Under the pieces are notes generated by a model that had not been told where the DNA came from, ran no database searches, and saw only the letters and a program-made list of their open reading frames with translations. DNA of 29,616 bases from Lachnospiraceae bacterium UBA1729 (lineage in GTDB: Bacteria > Bacillota > Clostridia > Lachnospirales > Lachnospiraceae): the NCBI GenBank assembly GCA_002315945.1, contig DCIJ01000012.1, positions 1 to 29,616 of the forward strand, read 5' to 3'. This document shows positions 16,533-25,600 of the stretch, piece after piece. Position 1 is the first letter of the stretch, and each line of letters opens with the position of its first letter. Both the position numbers and the translations under genes were made by a program.

Positions 16533-17552
16533 CTACATATTCTTAACAAGATCTTTGGCAAGAGAATCATAATCGTAATCTCTTTGAGCAAACTGGACAA
16601 ACTTAGGCACTTTCTGAGTACTTCTCCGCTTAGGGGTACTACTATCAGGTTTAACCTCCTGAGCCTTAATTGAGTCTAATGTAAAGAGTCCTTTTTCACG
16701 CCACTTTTTAAGAATGCCCTCACAATATTCAAATCTATGAGAATCGGTAGCGACAACGGTTTTACTGCATGCATATTTAACAGAATCCAACTCAAATCCA
16801 AACTCATTAAGCCATCTGAGAATAAATTCAGCTTCTTCATCAGTAGGAGCATTGGAGCGACCTAATGCCTTCATTACAGTGTATACATTTTTCTCAAATT
16901 TTGTACTGTGCTTTTTTGCCTGAGAAACAGTAGTAATATTATCTTCCTTCCATTTTCTGGCAACAGATTCAATATAATGGAAATCCCTCTTGCCTCTACC
17001 GACACAATACTGAATAAGGAAATCAAGCAAATCATTGCTAAAGCGCAGCTTAGTATAAATATATACAATGGTCTGAACCTCTTTTGGAGTAAGGGGTCTG
17101 CCTATATACTGTTCGGTAATCATGATTAACTCGTTGGTAGACTGATTATTCTTAAATGCTTTAACATCATCAAGGCAGACATTATCATCTGTTGTATTAA
17201 TAACAACAGAATCAGACACCTGGACAGAATCCTTATTTGAGGCCTTCTTTGATTTGCCAGAAGGTGTTCTAAACAGAATGCCAGTGAGCTCCTTTGATGA
17301 ATTAAAAGAAAGAGACAGGAGTTCCTTTTTATCCCAGTACTTGAGAGCGCGCATAACATCCTTCTCAGAATAGTTAAAACAATCCGCCATTTCTGTAATA
17401 TCGGTGGTCTTTCCAGACTGAATAGTGCGCAACAAAAAAAGATATATCTTTAACTGCACATCATTGGCATCAGACATAAAATGATCAATAAAACAGTTTG
17501 AAATCACGGTAAAAGAACTATGATCCTCTTTTGATAAAATAAGATTTTCCAT
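16533..17552 (-). CDS. DnaD-domain primosome protein with two DnaD-type C-terminal domains
   Basis: This replication-initiation protein (339 residues from ATG 17552) belongs to the DnaD/DnaB family of Firmicutes. Residues about 1-95 resemble the winged-helix N-terminal domain (ISNCFIDHFM, then a helix-rich region). A linker rich in Ser, Asp and Asn follows. Two copies of the DnaD C-terminal type follow, each ending in the Y-x-(x)-I-x-x-W pattern: YIESVARKW at Y193 and YCEGILKKW at Y276. The start is uncertain: ATG 17552 has no good ribosome binding site, while TTG 17567 has GGGGA only 4 bases upstream. ATG is preferred because the resulting N-terminus looks like relatives. It heads a leftward operon with the helicase loader and prs, downstream of DnaA-box-like sites. 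Confidence 0.87.
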   Translation of the reverse strand: MENLILSKEDHSSFTVISNCFIDHFMSDANDVQLKIYLFLLRTIQSGKTTDITEMADCFNYSEKDVMRALKYWDKKELLSLSFNSSKELTGILFRTPSGKSKKASNKDSVQVSDSVVINTTDDNVCLDDVKAFKNNQSTNELIMITEQYIGRPLTPKEVQTIVYIYTKLRFSNDLLDFLIQYCVGRGKRDFHYIESVARKWKEDNITTVSQAKKHSTKFEKNVYTVMKALGRSNAPTDEEAEFILRWLNEFGFELDSVKYACSKTVVATDSHRFEYCEGILKKWREKGLFTLDSIKAQEVKPDSSTPKRRSTQKVPKFVQFAQRDYDYDSLAKDLVKNM

Positions 17553-17619
17553 AATAATCGCGCTCAAAATTTCCCCAAATCCGAGCGACTCCCTCCCAAA
17601 TATTAGCCCAGGGGCTTAA

Positions 17620-17654
17620 CCATAATGCCACATGCTTAACGAGTGTCATTATGG
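17620..17654 (-). repeat. Inverted repeat in the dnaD leader
   Basis: CCATAATGCCAC (17620-17631) and GTGTCATTATGG (17643-17654) form a 12-base inverted repeat with one mismatch and an 11-base loop. GCTTAAC is also directly repeated 20 bases apart (17614 and 17634). No T-run follows on the minus strand, so it is not a terminator. It may be a leader hairpin or operator. Confidence 0.6.
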
Positions 17655-17701
17655 GATGTACGCATAAAAATTGCGACAGTAAAAAATCATGTCTAAAGTG
17701 G

Positions 17702-17730
17702 AGTATATATGAGTGGGAATATTGCTTCAA
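17702..17730 (-). promoter_or_regulatory. Candidate sigma-A promoter of the dnaD-dnaI-prs operon
   Basis: On the minus strand TTGAAG (17725-17730) and TATACT (17702-17707) are 17 bases apart. This predicts a start near 17695 and a leader of about 140 bases. The DnaA-box-like cluster begins about 48 bases upstream of the -35. Confidence 0.5.
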
Positions 17731-17777
17731 TTGACAAAATGACGAAAATAAAAACAACAAGATATGGTGGTAAAAAT

Positions 17778-17881
17778 TGTGGATAATGTGGATATTGTGG
17801 ATAAATACAAAAAATGCGATAAAATGGCAAAAAATATCCACATAGGATTTTTTGTATCACCTATGTGGATATAGTGGATAA
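17778..17881. promoter_or_regulatory. Cluster of DnaA-box-like 9-mers upstream of dnaD
   Basis: Six 9-mers match the DnaA box TTATCCACA (as TGTGGATAA) with zero or one mismatch: 17778-17786 and 17796-17804 exact, and 17787-17795, 17834-17842 (opposite strand), 17864-17872 and 17873-17881 with one mismatch. The first three abut with no spacer, as do the last two. Those at 17834 and 17864 are also the arms of the murC terminator, so they are not independent evidence. Binding by DnaA is inferred. Confidence 0.6.
17829..17872 (-). terminator. Intrinsic terminator of murC
   Basis: A perfect 13-base inverted repeat (ATATCCACATAGG at 17834-17846, CCTATGTGGATAT at 17860-17872) has a 13-base loop and, read leftward from murC, is followed by a short T-run. 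The stem begins 9 bases after the murC stop. It is AT-rich, so strength is uncertain. Confidence 0.65.
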
Positions 17882-19261
17882 CTATTGACCAAGAAGATGT
17901 TCGCCGACTTTTACAATATCTCCGGCGCCCATAGTTATCAACATGTCATCTTTGTTACATTTTTCTAATAAGAAATTTTCAATCTCATCAAAACTTCTAA
18001 AATAATAGGCATCTCCACCAAGATTGTTGATGGCGTCTTTTAATTGCTCAGAGCTGATACCCAGTGTGTCAGTTTCCCTTGCAGCATATATGTCTGCCAA
18101 AACTACGTGATCAGCTTCCTTTAGCGCATTTGCAAAGTCATCAAAAAAGGCCTTGGTACGAGTATAGGTGTGAGGCTGAAATACACACCACAGTTCCTTC
18201 TTTTCACATTCACTGCATGCTTTCAGAGTTGCAGCTATCTCTGTGGGATGGTGAGCATAATCATCTAATATGGTAATGCCACCAATGGAACCTTTATATT
18301 CAAAACGTCTATTGGTTCCCTTAAATGCACTTAATGCATCAATAATAATATCTGTATCAATGCCCAAAGCATCAGCGCAGGCAAATGCTGCCATACAATT
18401 ATATACATTATGAAGACCAGGCACTGACAGGCTCAGCTTCAGGGTGTCTTTGGCAGGAGTATGAACATTAAAGGTTGGATGTGCCAGCTTGTCAAAGGAA
18501 AGCCCATCATACCAATAGCTACAATCTTTATCCTGTCCAAAGGTAACAACTGGACATGTGAGACCTTCTGCTATCTCGCCAAAGTTTTCAATATCGTGAT
18601 TGATAACAAGGAGGCCATCTGACGGAAGAAGGTTAGCAAAGGTATTAAAGGAACGTCTGATATGAGACAGGTCCTTGAAGTAGTCAAGATGGTCTGCTTC
18701 AACATTAAGAATGACAGAAATCTTTGGGAAAAAGCTTAGGAAACTGTCAGTGTATTCACAGGCTTCTGTAATAAAGATATTATCACCGCCTATTTTAATA
18801 TTTCCTCCAATTGATGGAAGAATACCTCCCACACTGATTGTAGGATTGGCATCAGCTTTTAAACAGATTTCTGATAACATACTGGTGGTAGTGGTTTTGC
18901 CATGGGTACCACTTATTGCAACTGGTATCTTGTAATTCTTCATAAGCTGTCCCAGCAGCTCGGCTCTTGTTAATACAGGAATATTTTTTTCCAAAACACA
19001 GGCTAATTCAGGATTGTCCTTTCTGATTGCTGCTGTGTAAACAACAACATCCTCGCTGCCAGTAATATTTTCTGCACGCTGGGAATAAAAGACCTTACAG
19101 CCCTTGGCTTCAAGCCCATCTGTTAAAGGACTCTTCTTGTTATCAGAGCCAGAAACTCTAAAGCCTTCGTCCAGAAGAATCTCTGCAAGACCGCTCATAC
19201 TGATACCACCAATGCCGATGAAATGTACGTGAACAGGATTCTTAAAATCTATGGTATACAT
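17882..19261 (-). CDS. murC: UDP-N-acetylmuramate--L-alanine ligase
   Basis: MurC (459 residues) adds L-alanine to UDP-MurNAc using ATP in the cytoplasm, the first step of the peptidoglycan stem peptide. The N-terminal Rossmann domain has IGIGGISMSGLA, the central domain has the ATP loop SGTHGKTTT (K122), and EADHLDYF and DDYAHHPTE are the Mur-ligase metal and substrate motifs. Length is normal. The start is ATG 19261, with GGAGG at 19267-19271 five bases upstream. The frame is open further upstream, but that extension is AT-rich and lacks a ribosome binding site. It is divergent from glgC across 204 bases. Confidence 0.97.
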   Translation of the reverse strand: MYTIDFKNPVHVHFIGIGGISMSGLAEILLDEGFRVSGSDNKKSPLTDGLEAKGCKVFYSQRAENITGSEDVVVYTAAIRKDNPELACVLEKNIPVLTRAELLGQLMKNYKIPVAISGTHGKTTTTSMLSEICLKADANPTISVGGILPSIGGNIKIGGDNIFITEACEYTDSFLSFFPKISVILNVEADHLDYFKDLSHIRRSFNTFANLLPSDGLLVINHDIENFGEIAEGLTCPVVTFGQDKDCSYWYDGLSFDKLAHPTFNVHTPAKDTLKLSLSVPGLHNVYNCMAAFACADALGIDTDIIIDALSAFKGTNRRFEYKGSIGGITILDDYAHHPTEIAATLKACSECEKKELWCVFQPHTYTRTKAFFDDFANALKEADHVVLADIYAARETDTLGISSEQLKDAINNLGGDAYYFRSFDEIENFLLEKCNKDDMLITMGAGDIVKVGEHLLGQ

Positions 19262-19331
19262 GTTTGCCTCCAAATATAAATATTTACAACTAACAAATAA
19301 TTCTACTCCTTTCAAGTAAGAAGTGCAAATT

Positions 19332-19359
19332 TGTATAAAATTAACAAAGAAAAAGTTAA
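19332..19359 (-). promoter_or_regulatory. Candidate murC promoter
   Basis: On the minus strand TTAACT (19354-19359) and TATACA (19332-19337) are 16 bases apart, giving a leader of about 64 bases. The match to consensus is moderate. Confidence 0.4.
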
Positions 19360-19389
19360 TTTGAGGTTCATTTTTGGAAGATTTAGAGA

Positions 19390-19395
19390 TATAAT
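19390..19395 (+). promoter_or_regulatory. Candidate -10 element of the glgC promoter
   Basis: A perfect TATAAT lies 70 bases before the glgC ATG. The sequence 17 bases upstream (TTCATT) is a poor -35, so either an activator helps or the match is by chance. The leader also carries CCTCA and TGAGG arms (about 19427-19457) that could fold over the ribosome binding site. Confidence 0.4.
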
Positions 19396-19465
19396 GTACA
19401 CATATTGGAAAGAGGGCGTAAGAGTTCCTCAAAACCTGAAGTATTGAAAGTATGAGGTGATGTAA

Positions 19466-20734
19466 ATGGTTAAAAAGGAAATGATAGCTATGCTTCTTGC
19501 CGGGGGACAGGGAAGCCGACTGGGAGTTCTTACATCAAAGATGGCTAAACCAGCAGTGTCTTTTGGCGGCAAATACAGAATAATAGATTTCCCATTAAGT
19601 AACTGTATTAATTCCGGGGTAGATACAGTGGGTGTTCTTACACAGTATCAGCCATTGAGACTAAATACTCATATTGGAATAGGTATTCCCTGGGATTTGG
19701 ACCGTAATGTGGGTGGAGTAACAGTACTCCCACCTTATGAGAAGAGCAGTAACAGTGAATGGTATACAGGTACAGCTAATGCAATATATCAGAACCTGGA
19801 ATATATGGAAATGTACAATCCTGACTATGTACTCATCCTGGGTGGAGACCATATCTATAAGATGGACTATGAAGTGATGCTTGATTTCCATAAATCCAAT
19901 GGTGCAGAGGTTACTCTGGCAGCGATGCCTGTTCCAATGGAAGAAGCAAAGCGATTTGGTATAGTAATAGCGGATGAAAATAAGAAGATAATAGATTTTC
20001 AGGAAAAGCCAGCTGAACCAAGAAGTAATCTGGCCAGCATGGGAATCTATATTTTTAACTGGAAGACTCTGAGGGAAGCACTCATTGCGAAAAAGGATCA
20101 GCCAGCGTTGGATTTTGGAAAGCATGTAATTCCTTTCTGTCATGAAAATGGAGCTCCACTGTATGTTTATGAATTTAACAGTTATTGGAAGGATGTAGGA
20201 ACTCTGCATTCATATTGGGAAGCCAATATGGAGCTTATTGATATTATTCCAGAGTTCAATCTGTATGAGGAATATTGGAAAATATATACAGATTCCAGCA
20301 TATTGCCACCGCAGTATATTTCTTTTGAGGGCGAAGCAGAAAGATGCATTGTTGGAGAAGGAACTGATATATATGGAAGAGTTCACAATTCTGTAATTGG
20401 TCGTGGAGTAACAATTGGAAGAGGAACAGTAATTAAGGACTCCATTATTATGAACAATGTCACCATTGGAGAAAACTGTTCAATCAACAAGGCCATTATT
20501 GCAGAGGATGCTGTACTTGGTAATGGAATTGAATTAGGTCTTTGGGATGAAGAACCAAATGACACAAATGCTGAGATATATGACAAGGGCCTCGTTACTA
20601 TTGGTGAGAAAAGTAATATTCCGTCAGGTGTTAAGGTTGGAAAGAATACAGTAATCTTTGGAATTACAGACAAAGATGATTACAACGATGGATGTCTGGC
20701 CAGCGGAAAATCAATTATCAAGGTAGGTGACTGA
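19466..20734 (+). CDS. glgC: Glucose-1-phosphate adenylyltransferase, catalytic subunit
   Basis: GlgC makes ADP-glucose from ATP and glucose 1-phosphate, the committed step of bacterial glycogen synthesis. The 422-residue protein has the pyrophosphorylase signature LLAGGQGSRL (residues 10-19) with K28 in AKPAV, the catalytic aspartate in GGDHIYKMDY (D128), the sugar-phosphate motif FQEKP, and a C-terminal left-handed beta-helix with repeated hexapeptides (about residues 295-410). GAGGTGATG precedes the ATG. glgD begins 2 bases after the stop, so the two are one transcription unit and are expected to form a hetero-oligomer as in other Firmicutes. Confidence 0.97.
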   Translation: MVKKEMIAMLLAGGQGSRLGVLTSKMAKPAVSFGGKYRIIDFPLSNCINSGVDTVGVLTQYQPLRLNTHIGIGIPWDLDRNVGGVTVLPPYEKSSNSEWYTGTANAIYQNLEYMEMYNPDYVLILGGDHIYKMDYEVMLDFHKSNGAEVTLAAMPVPMEEAKRFGIVIADENKKIIDFQEKPAEPRSNLASMGIYIFNWKTLREALIAKKDQPALDFGKHVIPFCHENGAPLYVYEFNSYWKDVGTLHSYWEANMELIDIIPEFNLYEEYWKIYTDSSILPPQYISFEGEAERCIVGEGTDIYGRVHNSVIGRGVTIGRGTVIKDSIIMNNVTIGENCSINKAIIAEDAVLGNGIELGLWDEEPNDTNAEIYDKGLVTIGEKSNIPSGVKVGKNTVIFGITDKDDYNDGCLASGKSIIKVGD

Positions 20735-20736
20735 TT

Positions 20737-21855
20737 ATGAGAGCAATAGGAATTATTTTAGCAGGTGGTACCAACCACAGAATGAAAGAACTTACTACAA
20801 AGAGAGCTATTGCAGCTATGCCAATAGCCGGAAGTTACAGAAGTATTGACTTTGCTCTTTCTAATATGAGTAATTCACATATTAGCAAAGTGGCTGTGCT
20901 GGTTCAGTATAACGCAAAAAGTTTAAGTGACCATCTGGCATCCGCTAAGTGGTGGAATTTTGGACGTAAGCAGGGCGGTCTGATAGTATCAACTCCTTCT
21001 GTGACAAATAATAACAGTGCCTGGTATCGTGGAACAGCTGACAGCATGTATCAGAATATTGAGTTTCTGAAAAACAGCCATGAACCATATGTAATTATCG
21101 CATCCGGCGACTGCATATATAAGATGGATTATAACAAGCTGTTAGAGTATCACATTGATAAGAAGGCAGACATTACTGTTGTGTGCAAAGATATGCCTAT
21201 GTCAGTGGAAGTGGAACGCTTCGGTACAATCAAGATGAATGAGGAAAGCAGAATAGAGGACTTTGAGGAAAAACCTATTGCGGCACTTTCTCATACGATA
21301 TCCTGTGGAATATATGTAATTAGAAGACGTCAGCTCATAGAACTGCTGGAAAAATGTGCAGAGGAAGACCGTTTTGACTTTGTTCGGGACATTCTTATAA
21401 GATATAAAAACCAGAAGAAGATTTTCGGCTATAAGATTAACACTTACTGGAAGAATATTGCATCTGTTGAAGACTATTTTGCAGCAAATATGGATTTCCT
21501 AAAGGAAGAAACCAGGAATTATTTCTTTAAACAGCATCCAGATATTTATTCCAAGGTTGATGATCTGCCTCCCGCAAAATATAATGTGGGAAGCTATGTT
21601 AAAAATTCACTTGTTTCCAGTGGATGTATAATTAACGGACGAATTGAAAACTCGGTAGTGTTTAGAGGTACATTCATAGGAAATAACTGTGTCATTAAAA
21701 ATTCAGTAATTTTGAATGATATCTATATTGGAGATAATACTTACATTGAGAATTGCATAGTTGAGAGTCATGATACAATTCCAGCGAATTCAACATATAA
21801 GGGAGAAGACAAAATTAAAGTGGTACTGGAACAGAATATTAGATATTCTTTCTAA
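20737..21855 (+). CDS. glgD: GlgD, regulatory/non-canonical ADP-glucose pyrophosphorylase subunit
   Basis: GlgD (372 residues) is the partner of GlgC and raises its activity in heteromers of Firmicutes. The nucleotidyltransferase fold is clear, with ASGDCIYKMDY and FEEKP. The nucleotide loop is altered: AGGTNHRM (residues 9-16) replaces AGGQGSRL, and the lysine of GlgC AKPAV is missing (AIAAM). This loss fits a subunit with little or no activity of its own. The C-terminal beta-helix is shorter than in GlgC. It follows glgC by 2 bases and is closed by a terminator. Confidence 0.95.
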   Translation: MRAIGIILAGGTNHRMKELTTKRAIAAMPIAGSYRSIDFALSNMSNSHISKVAVLVQYNAKSLSDHLASAKWWNFGRKQGGLIVSTPSVTNNNSAWYRGTADSMYQNIEFLKNSHEPYVIIASGDCIYKMDYNKLLEYHIDKKADITVVCKDMPMSVEVERFGTIKMNEESRIEDFEEKPIAALSHTISCGIYVIRRRQLIELLEKCAEEDRFDFVRDILIRYKNQKKIFGYKINTYWKNIASVEDYFAANMDFLKEETRNYFFKQHPDIYSKVDDLPPAKYNVGSYVKNSLVSSGCIINGRIENSVVFRGTFIGNNCVIKNSVILNDIYIGDNTYIENCIVESHDTIPANSTYKGEDKIKVVLEQNIRYSF

Positions 21856-21874
21856 AAAATGTGATAAAATTTTC

Positions 21875-21904
21875 AGCCTGAGGTTTACTGCCTCAGGCTT
21901 TTTT
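21875..21904 (+). terminator. Intrinsic terminator of glgCD
   Basis: AGCCTGAGG (21875-21883) pairs perfectly with CCTCAGGCT (21891-21899) around a 7-base loop, followed by a run of six T. Confidence 0.92.
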
Positions 21905-22018
21905 ATATATAATATAAGGCTAATAAACAGTAGAGATAATCAGGTGAAGCAATAAATTTGACTGTTTTAGTGTTTTTTTGCGCCTAAAATGTTACACAAT
22001 GTAAAAACGGAGGTGTGT

Positions 22019-22600
22019 ATGTATATAATAGCAGGACTGGGAAATCCAGAAGCAAAATATATTGGAACAAGGCATAATAGCGGGTTTGCGGTAATTGATA
22101 AGATATGCGATAAGCTGAATACAGGACTTAACGGCACTGAGCAAAGAGCGGCTGTGGCGAAGGGGATACTGGCAGGGGAGAAGGTAATCCTGGCAAAGCC
22201 CCTTACTTATATGAATTTAAGCGGCGAGAGTATCGGTGCTCTTGCTAATTATTACAAACTGGATCATACGGAAGAAGTGATTGTTATATATGATGATATG
22301 GCTTTGGATGTGGGTCAGATTCGTGTCAGAAAAAGTGGAAGTGCCGGCGGACATAATGGAATAAAGAATATTATTGCTCACTTTGGGGATGACAAATTTA
22401 TTAGAATCCGGGTTGGAGTTGGTGAAAAGCCAAAAGACTATGATCAGGTGGATTTTGTACTGGGCCATTTCCAGGGTGAGGACAAGGTTAGAATAGAGGA
22501 AGGGTATAGCCTGGCAGCAGAGGCTGTGGAGTGCATAATATCTGAAGGCGTAGATGCCGCAATGAATAAATATAATAAGAAAAAGAAGATTACAGAATAA
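22019..22600 (+). CDS. pth: Peptidyl-tRNA hydrolase
   Basis: Pth (193 residues) frees tRNA from peptidyl-tRNA dropped by ribosomes. Visible family residues are GLGNPEAKY (Asn at residue 8), GTRHNSGFAV with the catalytic His, PLTYMNLSGES, DDMALDVGQIRVRKSGSAGGHNG, and the R-x-RVG segment. The start is ATG 22019, with GGAGGTG at 22009-22015 just upstream; an ATG at 21989 in frame lacks a ribosome binding site and would add ten unconserved residues. A short TTACA-CAA-TGTAA palindrome lies at about 21992-22004. mfd follows after 22 bases, an order also known in Bacillus (spoVC-mfd region). Confidence 0.96.
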   Translation: MYIIAGLGNPEAKYIGTRHNSGFAVIDKICDKLNTGLNGTEQRAAVAKGILAGEKVILAKPLTYMNLSGESIGALANYYKLDHTEEVIVIYDDMALDVGQIRVRKSGSAGGHNGIKNIIAHFGDDKFIRIRVGVGEKPKDYDQVDFVLGHFQGEDKVRIEEGYSLAAEAVECIISEGVDAAMNKYNKKKKITE

Positions 22601-22622
22601 GAGTAGTGAAGAGAAAAATACT

Positions 22623-25600
22623 ATGGAAGCATTAAGAAGACCCATCATAGAACTTGGTGAATATGAAAAAATAAGCAGCCTGCTAAAGGAAGATGGACAA
22701 AGTATTGCTCTCTTTGGAGCAGCAGATTCTGGCAGACTAAATCTGGCAGATGGATTTGCAGGAAATAAGAAATACAGACTTATTATTACCGCTGATGAAA
22801 GTACGGCTATTAGAATAGCTGAGGAGTACAAACTGTATGATAGAAATACAATGTACTATCCTGCCAGAGACATAATGTTCTATGAGGCAGATATACAGGG
22901 TCGAGAGTTGGAAATTGCAAGAATGAAGGCAATACGACGCCTGTTAAACGGATCACCGGCTACAGTGGTTACAACCATAGAAACTCTTCAGACCTGTCAC
23001 CGCATGCCGGAGGCAATCAAAGCCAATATTTTAAAGCTGGAAAAGGGTGGATCAATCAGTGAAGATAACCTAAAGAGAAAGCTGGTACTGTTGGGTTATG
23101 AAAATGTATATCAGGTTGAAGCACCAGGGCAGTTCTCGGTTCGAGGGGGATTGGTTGATGTATTTGACCTTACTGAGGAAAATCCATATCGAATAGAATT
23201 CTGGGGTGACGAAATTGAATCGTTACGTTCTTTTGATATTACAAGCCAACGATCAATAGACAGATTAGGCCAGATTGAGATATATCCAGCAGCAGAAAGC
23301 TTAGCCAGTGAGGGGGAGCTGGCTGCTGCATGTAAAAAAATCAGGAATGAAGGAAAGAAAAGAGTTGATGAGCTAAGAGACAAGTTCCTTACAAAGGAAG
23401 CGCACAGACTATATTCAAGATTGCTGCCCTTTGATGAAAATCCGGATGATATCAGAGATTATATTAGCTTGGAGAGCTTCATTCCATATATTCAAAAGGG
23501 CTTTGGAAGCTTTTTAAACTACTTTGACCCAGAAGATACAGTCCTGATTCTGGATGATGCTGGTAGACTGGCAGACAGAGGGTCAGCCTTTTTTGACAGC
23601 TCCAGTGACAGCCTGAAGGGAAGGTATGAGAAGGGATATATTCTAAAGGAAGAAATGAAAATATGCTGCTCTGTTAAGGAAGCAGCAAAAAGCTGTGAAG
23701 ACTTTAGGAGAATTATCTTTTCGACAAATATACAGAAAAATAAGATTTTTGTAGCAAAGCACAGCTTCCCAATAGAGACAAAGGCATGTGCACCCTATAG
23801 CAACAGCTTTGAATTACTGGTAAAGGACCTGACAAACTATAAAAAGCAGGGCTACAGAGTATTGCTTTTGTCCAACTCTGTAACCAGAGCAAAACGACTG
23901 GCTACAGACCTTAGAGAATATGAATTAAGTGCAGTATATTCCAGTGATCCGGCAAGACAGGTGCAGCCTGGTGAGATACTTGTATCAAACGGTAGCATAC
24001 GCAGGGGATTTATTTATCCACTCATAAAATATGCTGTAATCAGTGAAGGAGATATATTCACTGAAACTAAGAAAAAGAAGAAAAAAAGATTTTCTGATGG
24101 AATAAAAATAACCTCTTTTAACGAGCTTAACATTGGGGACTATGTTATCCATGAAAGCTATGGCCTGGGAATCTACAGAGGAATTGAAAAGGTAGAGGTT
24201 AATCATACCATTAAGGATTATATGAAGATTGAGTATGCTGGTGAATCGAACCTGTACGTGCTGGCTACCAACTTTAATATGATTCAAAAATATGCATCAG
24301 CTGATTCCAAGAAGCCTAAGATAAATAAGCTTGGAACTCTAGAGTGGACCAACACCAAGAATAAAGTTAAAACTGCGGTTCAGGAGGTGGCCAGGGATCT
24401 GGTTGAGCTGTATGCAAAGAGACAGCAGCAAAACGGATTTGTGTTTGATAGAGATAACCTGTGGCAAAAGGAATTTGAAGAGCTGTTTCCCTTTGAAGAA
24501 ACCAGTGATCAGCTGAATGCAATCGTTGATACAAAAAAGGATATGGAGAGTCCACGAATAATGGACAGACTCATATGTGGAGATGTGGGATACGGTAAGA
24601 CTGAGATAGCTATTCGTGCTGCTTTCAAGGCTGTACAGAGTGGAAAACAGGTTGCTTACCTGGTTCCAACTACAATCCTGGCAAAACAACACTACAATAA
24701 CTTTCTTCAGCGTATGAAAGATTTCCCGGTTAATGTGGAGCTGCTATGCAGATTTAAAACTGCAGCTGAGCAGAAGGTTACGGTGACAGGCCTTGGTAAG
24801 GGAAATGTTGATATTGTAATAGGTACCCACAGGATTCTGTCAAAGGATGTGAAATTTAAAGATTTGGGTCTTCTGATTGTGGATGAGGAACAACGTTTTG
24901 GTGTTACTCACAAAGAGAAGATAAAAAAGCTTAAGGACAATGTGGATGTATTGACTCTGTCGGCTACTCCCATACCAAGAACACTTCACATGTCATTGTC
25001 TGGAATTAGAGATATGAGCCTACTTGAAGAAGCTCCGGAAGACAGAATGCCTATTCAGACCTATGTGTGTGAATATGATGAGGAGATGGTAAGAGAGGCT
25101 ATCAGAAGAGAACTTGCCAGAGGAGGACAGGTATACTATGTGTATAATTTTGTCAATACCATAGCTGATGTGGCTGCGAAAATACAGCACCTTGTTCCTG
25201 ATGCAAATGTGGCCTTTGCCCATGGAAAGATGAAGGAGTCTGAACTTGAAAACATTATGTCAGACTTCGTGTCCGGAGATATTGATGTATTGGTTTCTAC
25301 AACTATCATTGAAACAGGACTGGACATTTCTAATGTAAATACAATGATAATACATGATTCTGACAGGCTTGGATTATCTCAGCTCTATCAGCTTCGTGGG
25401 CGTGTGGGCAGATCTAACAGAAATGCATATGCATTCCTAATGTATAGGAAGGATAAGCTGTTAAAGGAAGTGGCAGAAAAAAGACTGGCAGCTATTAGGG
25501 AATTCACAGATCTGGGAAGTGGATTCAAGATTGCCATGAGAGACCTGGAAATAAGAGGAGCTGGTAATATTCTGGGAGAAGCCCAGAGCGGTCACATGGA

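Larger units (their letters stand above)
17553..17881. other. Gene-free region between murC and dnaD
   Basis: About 320 bases hold no convincing gene. From the murC side they contain a DnaA-box-like group and the murC terminator (17778-17881), an AT-rich stretch, a candidate leftward promoter (17702-17730), and two inverted repeats in the dnaD leader (17620-17654 and about 17559-17589). A frame with a hydrophobic product crosses the region on the minus strand but shares dnaD's coding DNA and shows no ribosome binding site. Confidence 0.8.

Noticed and set aside
17518..17841. 107-codon hydrophobic open frame on the minus strand over the dnaD leader
   Set aside because: The low-complexity His/Ile/Phe product reflects the AT-rich DNA, it overlaps the dnaD start and terminator repeat, and no ribosome binding site is seen.
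17778..17881. Chromosomal origin of replication at the DnaA-box cluster
   Set aside because: Firmicute origins normally sit at dnaA-dnaN, neither gene is here, and two boxes are terminator arms. Reported as a DnaA-responsive or titration candidate instead.
19661..20209. 182-codon open frame on the minus strand
   Set aside because: It is antisense to glgC, whose motifs are intact, and its product has no family features.
21958..21990. TTGACT and TAAAAT as a pth promoter
   Set aside because: The spacing is 21 bases, too long for sigma-A, and the alternatives have poor -35 elements. A pth promoter must exist after the glgD terminator but I cannot place it.
22217..22831. 204-codon open frame on the minus strand
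   Set aside because: It is antisense across the pth-mfd junction with no ribosome binding site; both sense genes are conserved.
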